Assembly: GCF_004353525.1 (NCBI RefSeq) | Contig: NZ_CP085524.1 | Location: forward strand, 1,124,142 to 1,188,141 | From: Zhaonella formicivorans | GTDB lineage: Bacteria; Bacillota; DUOV01; Zhaonellaceae | DNA: 64,000 nucleotides | Direction: 5' to 3' | Part shown: one piece after another, positions 16,883 through 24,569 of the stretch | Position numbering within the stretch: the stretch's first letter is position 1 | How the letters are laid out: every line of letters starts with the position of its first letter | Notes under the pieces: generated by a model | Told to the model about the DNA's origin: nothing | The model's input: only the letters and a program-made list of their open reading frames with translations | Database searches by the model: none | Program-made: the position numbers and the translations under genes

Positions 16883-17442
16883 CAATCAATTTCTTCCAAT
16901 AATTCTTCCACTAAGCCTATAACTTTCTCTTCTTTTGCCCGCCTGCGCAAATAAGGTAAGTCAATAAAATCATAATAAGTCAATAAAATAGCCAGAGCTT
17001 GTTCTTGGCTATTTAACTCTCCCCGGTGCATGGCCTTATGCAAACAGTCTATGATTAAATCTTCATAACCAATTACAGCTACGGACCGCTCCCCTATTTC
17101 AAACTCTACAACTTTATTTAAATCACCATGGAGCTCGTGGTCTACTACTTCCAAAGTGATTTTTAAATCTTCATGATGCCACCGGCGGCCTGACTCTTTG
17201 TAAAAACCGATTTGTTGAAAACAAGTGCGCGCCTTATCTGAACCCAGAAAAACGATTTCGATATTTTGTTCCAAATGTCCTCCAAAAGTATAGATAGCAA
17301 CAGCACTAGTACCCACTACTACAATCTTGGACCCTTTGCTTTCGACGTAAGCACTGATAACAGCTAGAATTTGCAAAATTTTTTCTATGGAAGCAGCCTC
17401 CTGGGCCAATTGTTGCAGACTATTCCTTGTTTCCAAGCACAT
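16882..17442 (-). CDS. Nucleotidyltransferase-fold protein of unknown role
   Basis: 186 residues. The middle (about 35-105) looks like a minimal nucleotidyltransferase fold: VVVGTSAVAIYTFGG, then a strand with NIEIVFLGS where the catalytic acidic pair is expected, and a later VIGYEDLIIDCLHKA helix as in DUF6036/AbiEii-like proteins. The usual DxD pair is not obvious. It overlaps the upstream small gene by 23 bp, so the two are translated together, an arrangement seen in toxin-antitoxin pairs. No function can be assigned. Confidence 0.55.
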   Translation of the reverse strand: MCLETRNSLQQLAQEAASIEKILQILAVISAYVESKGSKIVVVGTSAVAIYTFGGHLEQNIEIVFLGSDKARTCFQQIGFYKESGRRWHHEDLKITLEVVDHELHGDLNKVVEFEIGERSVAVIGYEDLIIDCLHKAMHRGELNSQEQALAILLTYYDFIDLPYLRRRAKEEKVIGLVEELLEEID

Positions 17443-17668
17443 TTACCCGAAACCTCCTAGGCCCTAACATTTCCAGCTGCTTGTTTTGCACTGCTTTAGC
17501 TACTCGTAAACAATCCAGTTTAGCTAATGAACTTCTGCCCACAGTCACTCTGTCATTTACACTCGTATAACGTGCTACAAGATCTATTTTCTCTGAGGCC
17601 AACAATAAATTTCTGGCTGCATCTGATCGCAATTGAGCCCTTTCTGTAGCGCTGACTTTTCTCATCAT
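17420..17668 (-). CDS. Small basic protein coupled to the nucleotidyltransferase-like gene
   Basis: 82 residues, Arg/Lys/Ala-rich, starting MMRKVSATERAQLRSD and ending RVNVLGNKE. It may be a DNA-binding partner of the downstream gene, but I see no clear helix-turn-helix. ATG 17668 follows GGGAGAGGGCG; the longer frame to 17755 has a hydrophobic lead with no ribosome site. It overlaps the next gene by 23 bp. Confidence 0.55.
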   Translation of the reverse strand: MMRKVSATERAQLRSDAARNLLLASEKIDLVARYTSVNDRVTVGRSSLAKLDCLRVAKAVQNKQLEMLGPRRFRVNVLGNKE

Positions 17669-17805
17669 CGCCCTCTCCCTGTTAACATATACCAGCAATG
17701 TAATTATATACCTCTTGCGAAGAATTAACAACAGCGGCAATATTAATTTATGCATAACTATGAAAAGTATGACTTAATTTTAACTAAAAAGGTTCTCAAA
17801 AAGCA

Positions 17806-17830
17806 GAAAAAAAGACTAGTTTCCTAGTCT
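17806..17830 (-). terminator. Terminator of the triple-XRE gene
   Basis: AGACTAG (17813-17819) pairs with CTAGTCT (17824-17830); six or more T follow on the minus strand. It abuts the stop codon. Confidence 0.85.
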
Positions 17831-18616
17831 CTAAAATTCACTATATTGACTCGTCACGCCTGACTTTTTATACAGTTTAATAAAATTGAGGATAAAAGTC
17901 ATTTCCTTTTCTGTACAGTCACAAACCAACCGTAACACAGCTTGCACATTTTCATTAGTCAATATTTCCCTTACCTCGGGGCTCATAGCCCTCAACATAT
18001 CTTCTATTCCGGCATCCTCTAAAATGAAATAACAGGGCGAATACCCTAAGACCTGGGCAATTTTCTCTATCGTGTGTAAAGAAGGCTGCACTTTACCATG
18101 CTCTATTTGGCCAATAAGGCCAGGTGAAACACCGGCAGCTTTAGCCAACTCCACTTGGGTTAGTCCCTGTTCTTCCCTGGCAATCCTCAGTTTACTGCCA
18201 AGGGGCCCGGCTTTACCTACCAGCGTGCTTACCGATACCCCTAGCTTTTCGGCCAAAACCCGCAGTGTATTGGTAGCAGGATAGGTATTATTCCGTTCAA
18301 TTTCGCTAAGATAAGAAACTGAGAGCCCTACCTCGGATGCCAGCTCCGTTAAACTTAGACCCTTACTTTCCCTCAGAATCCTAAGTTTATCTCCCAAACT
18401 GATCCCTGCCGAGTCTTGATCAACTTCGACTAAAAGGGATTTATTGACATTTAAAGTTTGAGCCAACTTGTCGATGATCTTTAAAGACGGTTTTTTGGCG
18501 CCCCTCTCTATCTCGCTCAAATAGGACACAGAAATTCCCGCTTTTTCTGCCAAATCTGCTAAAGCGTACCCTCTTTCTTCCCTAAGTTCCCTGATCTTTT
18601 CTCCTTTAATCAGCAC
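17831..18616 (-). CDS. Transcriptional regulator with three tandem XRE helix-turn-helix domains
   Basis: 261 residues. Three XRE/HTH_3 domains follow each other: about 5-60 (IRELREERGYALADLAEKAG, SVSYLSEIERGAKKPS), 74-128 (LRILRESKGLSLTELASEVG, SYLSEIERNNTYPA) and 139-195 (LRIAREEQGLTQVELAKAAG, GLIGQIEHGKVQPS). The last 65 residues are a helical tail. Most XRE proteins have one such domain. It could bind a long or repeated operator. The nearby 57-bp repeat array is an obvious, untested candidate. Single gene with its own terminator. Confidence 0.88.
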   Translation of the reverse strand: MLIKGEKIRELREERGYALADLAEKAGISVSYLSEIERGAKKPSLKIIDKLAQTLNVNKSLLVEVDQDSAGISLGDKLRILRESKGLSLTELASEVGLSVSYLSEIERNNTYPATNTLRVLAEKLGVSVSTLVGKAGPLGSKLRIAREEQGLTQVELAKAAGVSPGLIGQIEHGKVQPSLHTIEKIAQVLGYSPCYFILEDAGIEDMLRAMSPEVREILTNENVQAVLRLVCDCTEKEMTFILNFIKLYKKSGVTSQYSEF

Positions 18617-18735
18617 TTAACTCTCTCCTTTGTTCCAGTTAGCGCCTATTTCGCTGAAAATCAATTCAGTATAATCAATTTACTACTTTATGCTATGCAT
18701 GTCAATGAAAAAAGACAACTGGCTCCTTTCCAGAG

Positions 18736-18761
18736 ATAAAGAAAACTTGGCTTGCGCCAAG
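18736..18761 (-). terminator. Terminator closing the hairpin-repeat array
   Basis: CTTGGC (18746-18751) pairs with GCCAAG (18756-18761) around TTGC; TTTTCTTT follows on the minus strand. It lies 5 bp beyond the first repeat unit, as if ending a minus-strand transcript of the array. Confidence 0.6.
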
Positions 18762-18766
18762 CCTTA

Positions 18767-19051
18767 GGGCGCCAGAATTTCTAGCGTTGTGTTTACACAA
18801 TGCGTAGAAATTCCAGTCCTTTAGGGCGCCAGAATTTCTAGCGTTGTGTTTACACAATGCGTAGAAATTCCAGTCCTTTAGGGCGCCAGAATTTCTAGCG
18901 TTGTGTTTGCACAATGCGTAGAAATTCCAGTCCTTTAGGGCGCCAGAATTTCTAGCGTTGTGTTGGCACAATGCGTAGAAATTCCAGTCCTTTAGGGCGC
19001 CAGAATTTCTAGCGTTGTGTTTACTCAATGCGTAGAAATTCCAGTCCTTTA
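18767..19051 (-). repeat. Five tandem copies of a 57-bp hairpin-forming repeat
   Basis: Units start at 18767, 18824, 18881, 18938 and 18995, each exactly 57 bp and nearly identical; differences are almost confined to the loop (TTTAC, TTTAC, TTTGC, TTGGC, TTTAC-T). Each unit contains two arms, AGAATTTCTAGCGTTGTG and CACAATGCGTAGAAATTC, that fold into a long imperfect stem. There are no variable spacers, so this is not a CRISPR array. Since 57 is a multiple of 3, a minus-strand frame (18702-19028) stays open, repeating a 19-residue unit; it has no ribosome site and is probably an artefact. Confidence 0.85.
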
Positions 19052-19112
19052 GGACACTGGCGGAAGTCCAGTTGCCCTTATGCGCCGTGAAATTTATACT
19101 TTCTGAATAGCT

Positions 19113-19137
19113 AAAAACCCGGGGTTACTTCCCCGGG
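19113..19137 (-). terminator. Terminator of the fmdB gene
   Basis: CCCGGGG (19118-19124) pairs with CCCCGGG (19131-19137), followed on the minus strand by five T. It separates fmdB from the repeat array. A second small hairpin (TCAGGTA/TACCTGA) precedes it. Confidence 0.85.
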
Positions 19138-19169
19138 ACCCATCAGGTAACTACCTGATTTTAACCCGC

Positions 19170-19364
19170 TCATGTAAAGCGGCTACTGCCGCTTGCCGAG
19201 CTGCAAGCGGAACTGCCTGTTTTAAAAAAGTTGAAACCGGTAAACAACTGCTTTATGTTACTACTGGCGCAGTTCGTGCATTTAACCCTGTCCTTATCTT
19301 TAATCGCTACAAAGGCAGTGAAAACGTGACCGCATTCGGCACACTTATAATCATAGGATGGCAT
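19170..19364 (-). CDS. FmdB family zinc-ribbon protein
   Basis: 64 residues. MPSYDYKCAECGHVFTA and KCTNCAS form the CxxC...CxxC zinc ribbon typical of the FmdB/putative regulatory protein family; the tail is Ser/Gly/Cys-rich. Members are thought to regulate transcription, but a function is not established. A good ribosome site (GGAGGGAGC) precedes the start. Its terminator is 30 bp downstream. Confidence 0.88.
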   Translation of the reverse strand: MPSYDYKCAECGHVFTAFVAIKDKDRVKCTNCASSNIKQLFTGFNFFKTGSSACSSASGSSRFT

Positions 19365-19400
19365 CTTTGCCCTGCTCCCTCCTTAATTTTGTTTTTTATT

Positions 19401-20756
19401 CTAGTGTATTTTATTTTCGCTGTCAATCCATAATGCGAAATCCATCCCACTTAGAAAATAATCATCTTTGATTAAATCCCGGTATACGGCAAGAATTTCT
19501 GGGTTATCAATAATGGAATAGTTGTTAATCTTTCTTCCAGCCGGCGCATTCAGGAGATTATTCACATCAAAATAGTAAATAGCCTTTACCCTGGGATACT
19601 TTTTTAAGTTGGCGTACATTCGGGAAATTTTCTTTTTGGCAAATTCCACATAATATTTATTATCTGTAACAGTATAATGGGTTGCTCCGTATTCGGAAAT
19701 AGCAATTGGCTTCCGCCAACCAAACAACCTGTAAACATATTCCAGAAGCATTAAGGGGTCTTCAAAATCGGCCCTCTCTTTAACATTATTGTTATGGTAA
19801 ATAACGTTATAAATATTTACCCCAACCCAATCTACATACTCATCCCCTGGGTAATACACGGGTATTGTCCGCTCGGGATGAGTAAACACCGACCAAAGCA
19901 TTGCCACGTTGGGTGCCTCCTCTTGCATCACCCGATGTACCAATCTCCATTTCTCTTTGTAAAGCTCTGGATCCCCCGAATATTTTACCCAGGTTCCGTT
20001 CATTTCGGAGGCGAAGCGTAAAAGAATGGGCACTTTGCTTGCGCCGGCATCTTTAGCCCACTTTCTTAAATAAGCGTCATCCTTTACTTCCGCCAGCCCA
20101 TTGTTTGGTTCAAAGGCGATGTGTGGAAAGGCCCCTTGCTTTTTCACTTGCTCTACCCACTCTTTAGGAAAAGGTTCTCCATAGCCTACGTATTTAAAAA
20201 AAGTCGCGTGCTTTTTCCCGGTCATCCTGTTAAAGGTGGACATGTCCCCTTTAATGACTTCATCCTGCAAAATATAGGCTCCAAGGTAAATTCCGGTTCT
20301 TGGTTCAAATTTAGCATTGGTAGAGGTATCAGGAAGTTCTGGCGGTAAAAAGTCGATTTTTATATTTCCCTCCGTTTTGTCTACCCTGGCATCATAGAAC
20401 TTTACTACTTTTTCTATCGGCACATAAGCCGTGCCTTTTTTAAGAATAACTTCTCTTTCGCTCCAAAAAGGAGTGAGCACTTGCAAGTCTAAATCCAGGT
20501 TTCTTTTCTTGAAAGTGAGCTTTGTCTTGGAAGAATTCCACTCAACTGTTGCCAAAATCCTAGGAGCCAGCTCTGTGGCCGGAACATATACCACCCCGTT
20601 TTTCTGCATCACCGGTTTGGAGAAAGTCACTGCTTCATCTTGTATATAAATTTTCCCTGGAAATAGTTGCGAATTTGTATTAGCAAAAAATAAGAAAAGT
20701 AAAGAAAAAAATATTGAGCCCAAGATGAAAACAATTTTAAACTGTCGCTGCATCAT
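19401..20756 (-). CDS. Secreted GH26-like glycosidase with copper-amine-oxidase-type stalk domain
   Basis: 451 residues. An uncleaved or cleavable hydrophobic start (about 8-27) is followed by a stalk domain like the copper amine oxidase N-domain (about 35-120) and a GH26/clan-A barrel (about 145-435). Likely acid/base Glu is in RFASEMNGTW; likely nucleophile Glu in ISEYGATHY. The family cleaves beta-mannans or beta-1,3-xylan; substrate here unknown, perhaps cell-wall or exopolysaccharide. Export by Sec is expected. Single gene. Confidence 0.8.
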   Translation of the reverse strand: MMQRQFKIVFILGSIFFSLLFLFFANTNSQLFPGKIYIQDEAVTFSKPVMQKNGVVYVPATELAPRILATVEWNSSKTKLTFKKRNLDLDLQVLTPFWSEREVILKKGTAYVPIEKVVKFYDARVDKTEGNIKIDFLPPELPDTSTNAKFEPRTGIYLGAYILQDEVIKGDMSTFNRMTGKKHATFFKYVGYGEPFPKEWVEQVKKQGAFPHIAFEPNNGLAEVKDDAYLRKWAKDAGASKVPILLRFASEMNGTWVKYSGDPELYKEKWRLVHRVMQEEAPNVAMLWSVFTHPERTIPVYYPGDEYVDWVGVNIYNVIYHNNNVKERADFEDPLMLLEYVYRLFGWRKPIAISEYGATHYTVTDNKYYVEFAKKKISRMYANLKKYPRVKAIYYFDVNNLLNAPAGRKINNYSIIDNPEILAVYRDLIKDDYFLSGMDFALWIDSENKIH

Positions 20757-20841
20757 TTACTCCTTTCACTAACCACTGTGACCTGTGCCTGTAAGTGCTT
20801 CACCAGCAAAGTTGCTGTTATATTGTTTTCCTGCAGCGGTG

Positions 20842-21009
20842 CTAAATGGGTTTTTTTGGTTTGCTGCCTTCCAATGTTTGATAACGGACCCGGTTTTCGC
20901 AGTTTTTACATATAAAAGGGCTTTTTGGATCCCTTGCCAACCGCAAATAATCTTTGTGAATTTTGGTAATTTCATATTTTCTACCACAAATAGCACAATA
21001 TATCTCCAT
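20842..21009 (-). CDS. ylaI: YlaI-like zinc-binding protein (DUF2197)
   Basis: 55 residues starting MEIYCAICGRKYEITK, with CAIC and CKNC as zinc ligands and a basic tail. Matches the YlaI/DUF2197 family of small Firmicute zinc-ribbon proteins; function unknown. GGGGTGAGCG precedes ATG 21009. An open frame extends upstream to 21132 but has no site and overlaps the intergenic promoter region of gpr. Confidence 0.75.
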   Translation of the reverse strand: MEIYCAICGRKYEITKIHKDYLRLARDPKSPFICKNCENRVRYQTLEGSKPKKPI

Positions 21010-21215
21010 CCGCTCACCCCGCAAATTTGTACTGCAAAGTACATTTTTCCATAGTATAACATAAAGAGCCTGCCCATAAAATAAAGCTGCTGGCCAACAA
21101 ACACTAAGTAATAGACGATTGGCGAAGCACAAAAGTTTCGTAAAACGAATATTTCCTTTGCAGAAGGAAAAAATAGTTTATTAAGTGAAGATATTAAGCA
21201 AGGAGGTAAAAAATT

Positions 21216-22193
21216 TTGAATTGGATGAAACTACTTCAGCGCCTGGGAATTAACCTCGATTTGGCATTGGAAGCTACTGAAGCTTTAAGGGGACAAGCCC
21301 AGAGAGAAATTCCCGGAGTAGCCGAAGAGAAAGAACAATTCCCTCAAGCCACAGTAACTACAATTAAAATCCTGGACCAGGTCGGGGAACAGCTCATGGG
21401 TAAACCAGTAGGGTCCTACATTACCATTGAAGCCCCGGGACTGCGCCTTAACAATAAAGAAATTCATCAGAACATTAGCACTGTCTTAGCCCAAAAAATC
21501 AATGATATGTTGAAAGAGCTGCACTTAAGCCCGGAAGCCAGTATATTGCTGGTTGGTTTAGGTAACTGGAATGCTACTCCCGATGCGCTTGGACCCCGGG
21601 TTATCAATAAAAGTCTTGTAACTAGACATCTCTATCAGTATGCACCAGCAGAGCTAAGAGGCGACTTACGGGAAGTAAGCGCGTTGGCACCAGGGGTTCT
21701 GGGCACAACCGGCATTGAAACTGCAGAAATAATAAAAGGGGTAGTTGACCGCTTAAAGCCTGGAGCGGTAATTGCTATCGATGCTTTAGCCGCTTCTAAT
21801 TTACAGCGCATCGGTACCACTATCCAGTTAACTAATACAGGAATCAACCCAGGTTCAGGGATAGGCAACAAAAGAACTGGTTTAAATGCGAACACTTTGG
21901 GTGTTCCAGTAATAGCTATCGGTGTACCTACGGTAGTTCACGCAGCAGTCATTGCATTTGAGGTATTCGGCCAGTTAACTGCCGGAAATCCATATTTAAC
22001 CCAGCAAATAAACGAAGAAAAAATGCACCAAATCGTGGGGCAGGTATTAGAACCCTTTGGCGGGCAGTTAACTGTAACCCCGAAGGAAATCGATGAACTC
22101 ATTGACAATACTGCCCGGGTTATTGCAGAGAGTATCAACCAAGGACTGCACCCGGGAATTGATGCGGAAAATGCTTCCGTTTATTTACAATAA
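21216..22193 (+). CDS. gpr: GPR germination endoprotease
   Basis: 325 residues (TTG start; AGGAGG 8 nt upstream). GPR is the spore aspartic-type protease that degrades small acid-soluble proteins during germination. The N-terminal propeptide region (first about 15 residues) precedes the family blocks TIEAPGLR, VGLGNWNATPDALGPRV, GTTGIETAEIIKGVV, AIDALAA and GIGNKRTGL. Its substrates, two SASPs, are encoded about 1 kb away on the other strand. Confidence 0.95.
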   Translation: MNWMKLLQRLGINLDLALEATEALRGQAQREIPGVAEEKEQFPQATVTTIKILDQVGEQLMGKPVGSYITIEAPGLRLNNKEIHQNISTVLAQKINDMLKELHLSPEASILLVGLGNWNATPDALGPRVINKSLVTRHLYQYAPAELRGDLREVSALAPGVLGTTGIETAEIIKGVVDRLKPGAVIAIDALAASNLQRIGTTIQLTNTGINPGSGIGNKRTGLNANTLGVPVIAIGVPTVVHAAVIAFEVFGQLTAGNPYLTQQINEEKMHQIVGQVLEPFGGQLTVTPKEIDELIDNTARVIAESINQGLHPGIDAENASVYLQ

Positions 22194-22198
22194 ACACA

Positions 22199-22222
22199 CC
22201 CAGGTAAATGCCTGGGTTTTTT
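22199..22222 (+). terminator. Terminator of gpr
   Basis: CCCAGG (22199-22204) pairs with CCTGGG (22211-22216), then six T. It ends gpr just before the next gene. Confidence 0.9.
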
Positions 22223-22238
22223 ACCGGAGTAGATTTTC

Positions 22239-22913
22239 ATGCTGCAGATTGTAATTAGGACTTTACTTATTTATTTCATAGTATTAATAGTACTGAGAAT
22301 TATGGGCAAGCGGGAAATAGGGCAACTCTCTTCCTTCGATCTTGTAGTTGCTATTATTATTGCGGAAACAGCTGCTATACCTATGGAAAATAAAGCAATA
22401 CCGATTTTAGAAGCTGTACTTCCTATGTTGGTTGTGATGGCAGCACAAATAACCATGTCCTACATTTGCTTGAAATATGATTTGATCCGGGACCTTGTCT
22501 ATGGCAGGCCCACCACTCTGATTAAAAACGGAAAAATATTAGAGCAGGAAATGTTAAAAGCCCGGTATAATATTGAGGATTTGCTGACCCAGCTCCGCGA
22601 AAAAAATATTTTTAACATTGCCGATGTGGAATTTGCTGTTCTGGAAAGTTCAGGGAAACTGAGCGTCTTGCCCAAATCCCAAAAGCATCCTGTTACGGCT
22701 GAAGATATGGGTATTCCTACAAAATATGAGGGTTTATGTTTACCTCTGATCATTGATGGTCGGATCCAAAAAGAAAACTTGACCAAAGCAGATTTAGATG
22801 AAAACTGGCTCAGAGAGGAGTTGCGCCGAGAAGGGGTTACTGATGTTAGGCAAATCTTTTTTGCCAGCCTGGATACTCAAGGCAATCTTTACATCGATCG
22901 CCGCTCCGATTAA
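22239..22913 (+). CDS. YetF-like membrane protein (DUF421)
   Basis: 224 residues: three N-terminal membrane helices (about 5-25, 33-50, 57-80) then a soluble DUF421 part with LVYGRPTTLIKNGKIL and the internal repeat ending LYIDRRSD. These proteins are linked to spores and general stress (YetF, YdfR, YrbG), but their biochemistry is unknown. CGGAG precedes the ATG. It comes after the gpr terminator. Confidence 0.88.
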   Translation: MLQIVIRTLLIYFIVLIVLRIMGKREIGQLSSFDLVVAIIIAETAAIPMENKAIPILEAVLPMLVVMAAQITMSYICLKYDLIRDLVYGRPTTLIKNGKILEQEMLKARYNIEDLLTQLREKNIFNIADVEFAVLESSGKLSVLPKSQKHPVTAEDMGIPTKYEGLCLPLIIDGRIQKENLTKADLDENWLREELRREGVTDVRQIFFASLDTQGNLYIDRRSD

Positions 22914-22990
22914 AAAATGAGAAAATATGTATAAAAGTAATGGATCCTTTAAACAATATAAGTAAGCTGCCGGTGGTTATTAAAACCAGA

Positions 22991-23009
22991 AGCGGGCTTA
23001 ACGCCCGCT
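22991..23009. terminator. Hairpin between YetF-like gene and SASP genes
   Basis: AGCGGGC (22991-22997) pairs with GCCCGCT (23003-23009), loop TTAAC. It is 10 bp from the SASP stop codon on the minus strand. Both flanks are only moderately T-rich. Confidence 0.55.
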
Positions 23010-23018
23010 ATTTCAAAG

Positions 23019-23270
23019 TTATCTTCCTCCGCCACCGGTAGTGCCGCCACCAAGGGTTCCACCACCGCCAGCTGCTGAAGATTCGTAAGCTTGGATCATC
23101 TTACGAACCATATTGCCACCTACAGCGCCGTTCAGACGGGAAGGAACGTCACCCAGATAACCTTGATAGTTCGGAAGACCGATTTCAGCTGCGGTCTCAT
23201 ACTTCAATTGGTCCAAAGCCTGACGGGCTTGCGGAACTACCAGTTGGTTGGTTCTTTGGCCAGTTGCCAT
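23019..23270 (-). CDS. Alpha/beta-type small acid-soluble spore protein (Gly-rich tail)
   Basis: 83 residues with the SASP core: VPQARQALDQLKYETAAEIGL and YLGDVPSRLNGAVGGNMVRKMIQAYE. It coats spore DNA and is cleaved by GPR in the KYETAAEIGL segment. Unlike its neighbour it has a glycine-rich tail (GGGGTLGGGTTGGGGR). Start ATG with GGAGGTG. It lies 43 bp after the second copy, in one transcript, and arose by duplication. Confidence 0.95.
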   Translation of the reverse strand: MATGQRTNQLVVPQARQALDQLKYETAAEIGLPNYQGYLGDVPSRLNGAVGGNMVRKMIQAYESSAAGGGGTLGGGTTGGGGR

Positions 23271-23313
23271 GCATTTTCACCTCCTTTACTTGGTATCTCT
23301 ATTCAATCACTTA

Positions 23314-23526
23314 CTAACTTTGCGTAGCCCTTGATTGTTCGTATGCTTGAATCATTTTACGTACCATGTTACCACCTACAGCACCGTTCAGACGGGAAGG
23401 AACATCACCCAGATAGCCTTGATAGTTTGGAAGACCGATTTCAGCTGCGGTCTCATACTTCAATTGGTCTATAGCTTGACGAGCTTGTGAAACTACTAAG
23501 GTATTTCTTCTTTGTCCTGCTGCCAT
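23314..23526 (-). CDS. Alpha/beta-type small acid-soluble spore protein
   Basis: 70 residues, about 45 of them identical to the downstream paralogue, with VSQARQAIDQLKYETAAEIGL and the DNA-binding RLNGAVGGNMVRKMIQAYE. Preceded by AAAGGAGGTGAC and by a sigma-G-like promoter. Expected to be made in the forespore. Confidence 0.95.
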   Translation of the reverse strand: MAAGQRRNTLVVSQARQAIDQLKYETAAEIGLPNYQGYLGDVPSRLNGAVGGNMVRKMIQAYEQSRATQS

Positions 23527-23554
23527 AATGTCACCTCCTTTGCTGTGGTAGTTT

Positions 23555-23583
23555 TAGTATAACTCGTTAGCCAATCTTTATGC
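23555..23583 (-). promoter_or_regulatory. Sigma-G/F-like promoter of the SASP pair
   Basis: On the minus strand: -35 GCATA (23579-23583), a 17-bp spacer, -10 TATACTA (23555-23561), one base off the forespore consensus CATNNTA. Placement about 30 bp before the SASP ribosome site agrees with forespore expression. Confidence 0.55.
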
Positions 23584-23642
23584 CTGACTCTACCTAGAAG
23601 TATTTGCCTTGGTTTTTTCATGAAAGGCATCTTGGAGATGGA

Positions 23643-23669
23643 AAAGCTCCCTTAAACAAGGAAGCTTTA
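23643..23669 (-). terminator. Terminator of the small-gene transcript
   Basis: On the minus strand AGCTTCCTTG and the matching AAGGGAGCT form a stem, followed by TTTCC. It overlaps the end of the 44-residue gene. Confidence 0.55.
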
Positions 23670-23801
23670 GCGTTTCTTTTCTTTATCATCTTTTTTGTTT
23701 CTATTGCTCCTGAGAGAAAGTCCCATTTCCTGAGCTACCTCATACATATATTTTTCCAGCGGGCTGAACTGCTTGCCTGTCTTTTTATCCGTAACATTCA
23801 C
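23667..23801 (-). CDS. 44-residue basic small protein, overlapping the preceding gene
   Basis: GTG start at 23801 overlaps the TGA of the upstream gene (GTGA), so translation is probably coupled. The product has an acidic/aromatic middle (FSPLEKYMYEVAQEMG) and a highly basic tail rich in Lys, Arg and Asp. The segment KYMYEVAQEMGL resembles the KYEVAQELGL segment of SASPs cleaved by GPR, so it could be a minor SASP-like protein. That similarity is short and tentative. Confidence 0.45.
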   Translation of the reverse strand: MNVTDKKTGKQFSPLEKYMYEVAQEMGLSLRSNRNKKDDKEKKR

Positions 23802-24022
23802 CTCGTTTTTATAGTTTCCTCTTTAACTTTTTCTTTACCAAGTGCCTCCCTGCCATCTAACATTGTCAACGCTTCTTCATAACTTTCCACGTAGCCTGAA
23901 TTAAAAAGTCCGACCTGAGTTTCATTTAAAACCGGCTGCTTGGTTGCTTCTTGTACGAGATTCAGTTCATCAACAATCCGTTCGTTATTTGATTTCTCAT
24001 GTTGTTCGTTGTCAATCCCCAA
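23798..24022 (-). CDS. Small acidic protein of unknown function
   Basis: 74 residues, rich in Glu/Asn, starting at TTG 24022 with GAGGTG 8 nt upstream, inside the end of the preceding gene. Ends KVKEETIKTR. No cysteine or membrane segment. Together with the 131-residue gene upstream and the 44-residue gene downstream it forms a tightly packed three-gene transcript near spore genes. Family not recognised. Confidence 0.6.
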   Translation of the reverse strand: MGIDNEQHEKSNNERIVDELNLVQEATKQPVLNETQVGLFNSGYVESYEEALTMLDGREALGKEKVKEETIKTR

Positions 24023-24027
24023 TCTGG

Positions 24028-24423
24028 TTACACCTCGCCACCCTGTTCTTTTATTATTTTTAACGCCTGGTTAAGCTGGCTGGTATTAACTACTACGGTA
24101 AGCATAAACGCGTGATTTCCCGGGACCCCGTAATCCCTTAAGCCATAACCGCTTACTGATGGATCACTGGATAGCAAAATCCTGGAAGAACTGTTGATAA
24201 TTTGGTCAACATCAGCTGAATGTAAAGTTAAACCGGTTTGTGTATCAGCTTGGCCGGCTATTGGGTTGTTATACTGTGTATCCGCGTTAACGCCATACCG
24301 GCTAATTCTGTCCAATTGAACTTCGGCAATGCCCGCAGTGAGCAATGCTTCTTTGGCAGCCTCAGCTTTGGCGCTGTTCGGGAAAGTTGCCAAAATTGAA
24401 TGCTCTCCCCGCTCCAATTTCAA
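24028..24423 (-). CDS. Uncharacterised 131-residue protein of the small-gene transcript
   Basis: Begins KLERGEHSILATFPNSAKAEAAKEALL, an alpha-beta pattern like the flavin-fold/general stress 17M (YflT-like) proteins, with a Gly/Asn-rich middle (about 45-75) and a C-terminal strand VVVNTSQLNQALKIIKE. TTG 24423 has AAGGTGG 8 nt upstream; the frame is open to 24456 but those codons precede the site. Ends 5 bp before the next gene. Function unknown. Confidence 0.6.
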   Translation of the reverse strand: MKLERGEHSILATFPNSAKAEAAKEALLTAGIAEVQLDRISRYGVNADTQYNNPIAGQADTQTGLTLHSADVDQIINSSSRILLSSDPSVSGYGLRDYGVPGNHAFMLTVVVNTSQLNQALKIIKEQGGEV

Positions 24424-24569
24424 ATCTAACACCACCTTAAGCTTCAACTTTCTCAATTAGTTTATCCACAGCATAGAGTCATATACTTCTGTTGAGCAAT
24501 TTTTCTAAAAAAGTGGGGTAAACTAAATTAAGACCTTTACAGCATTAAGATCTTTACAGCGAGGTAACA

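Noticed and set aside
18702..19028. 108-codon minus-strand frame made of five 19-residue repeats
   Set aside because: It exists only because the 57-bp unit is divisible by three; no ribosome site, and the DNA palindrome explains the conservation better.
18767..19051. CRISPR array
   Set aside because: Units are contiguous and identical, with no variable spacers and no cas genes nearby.
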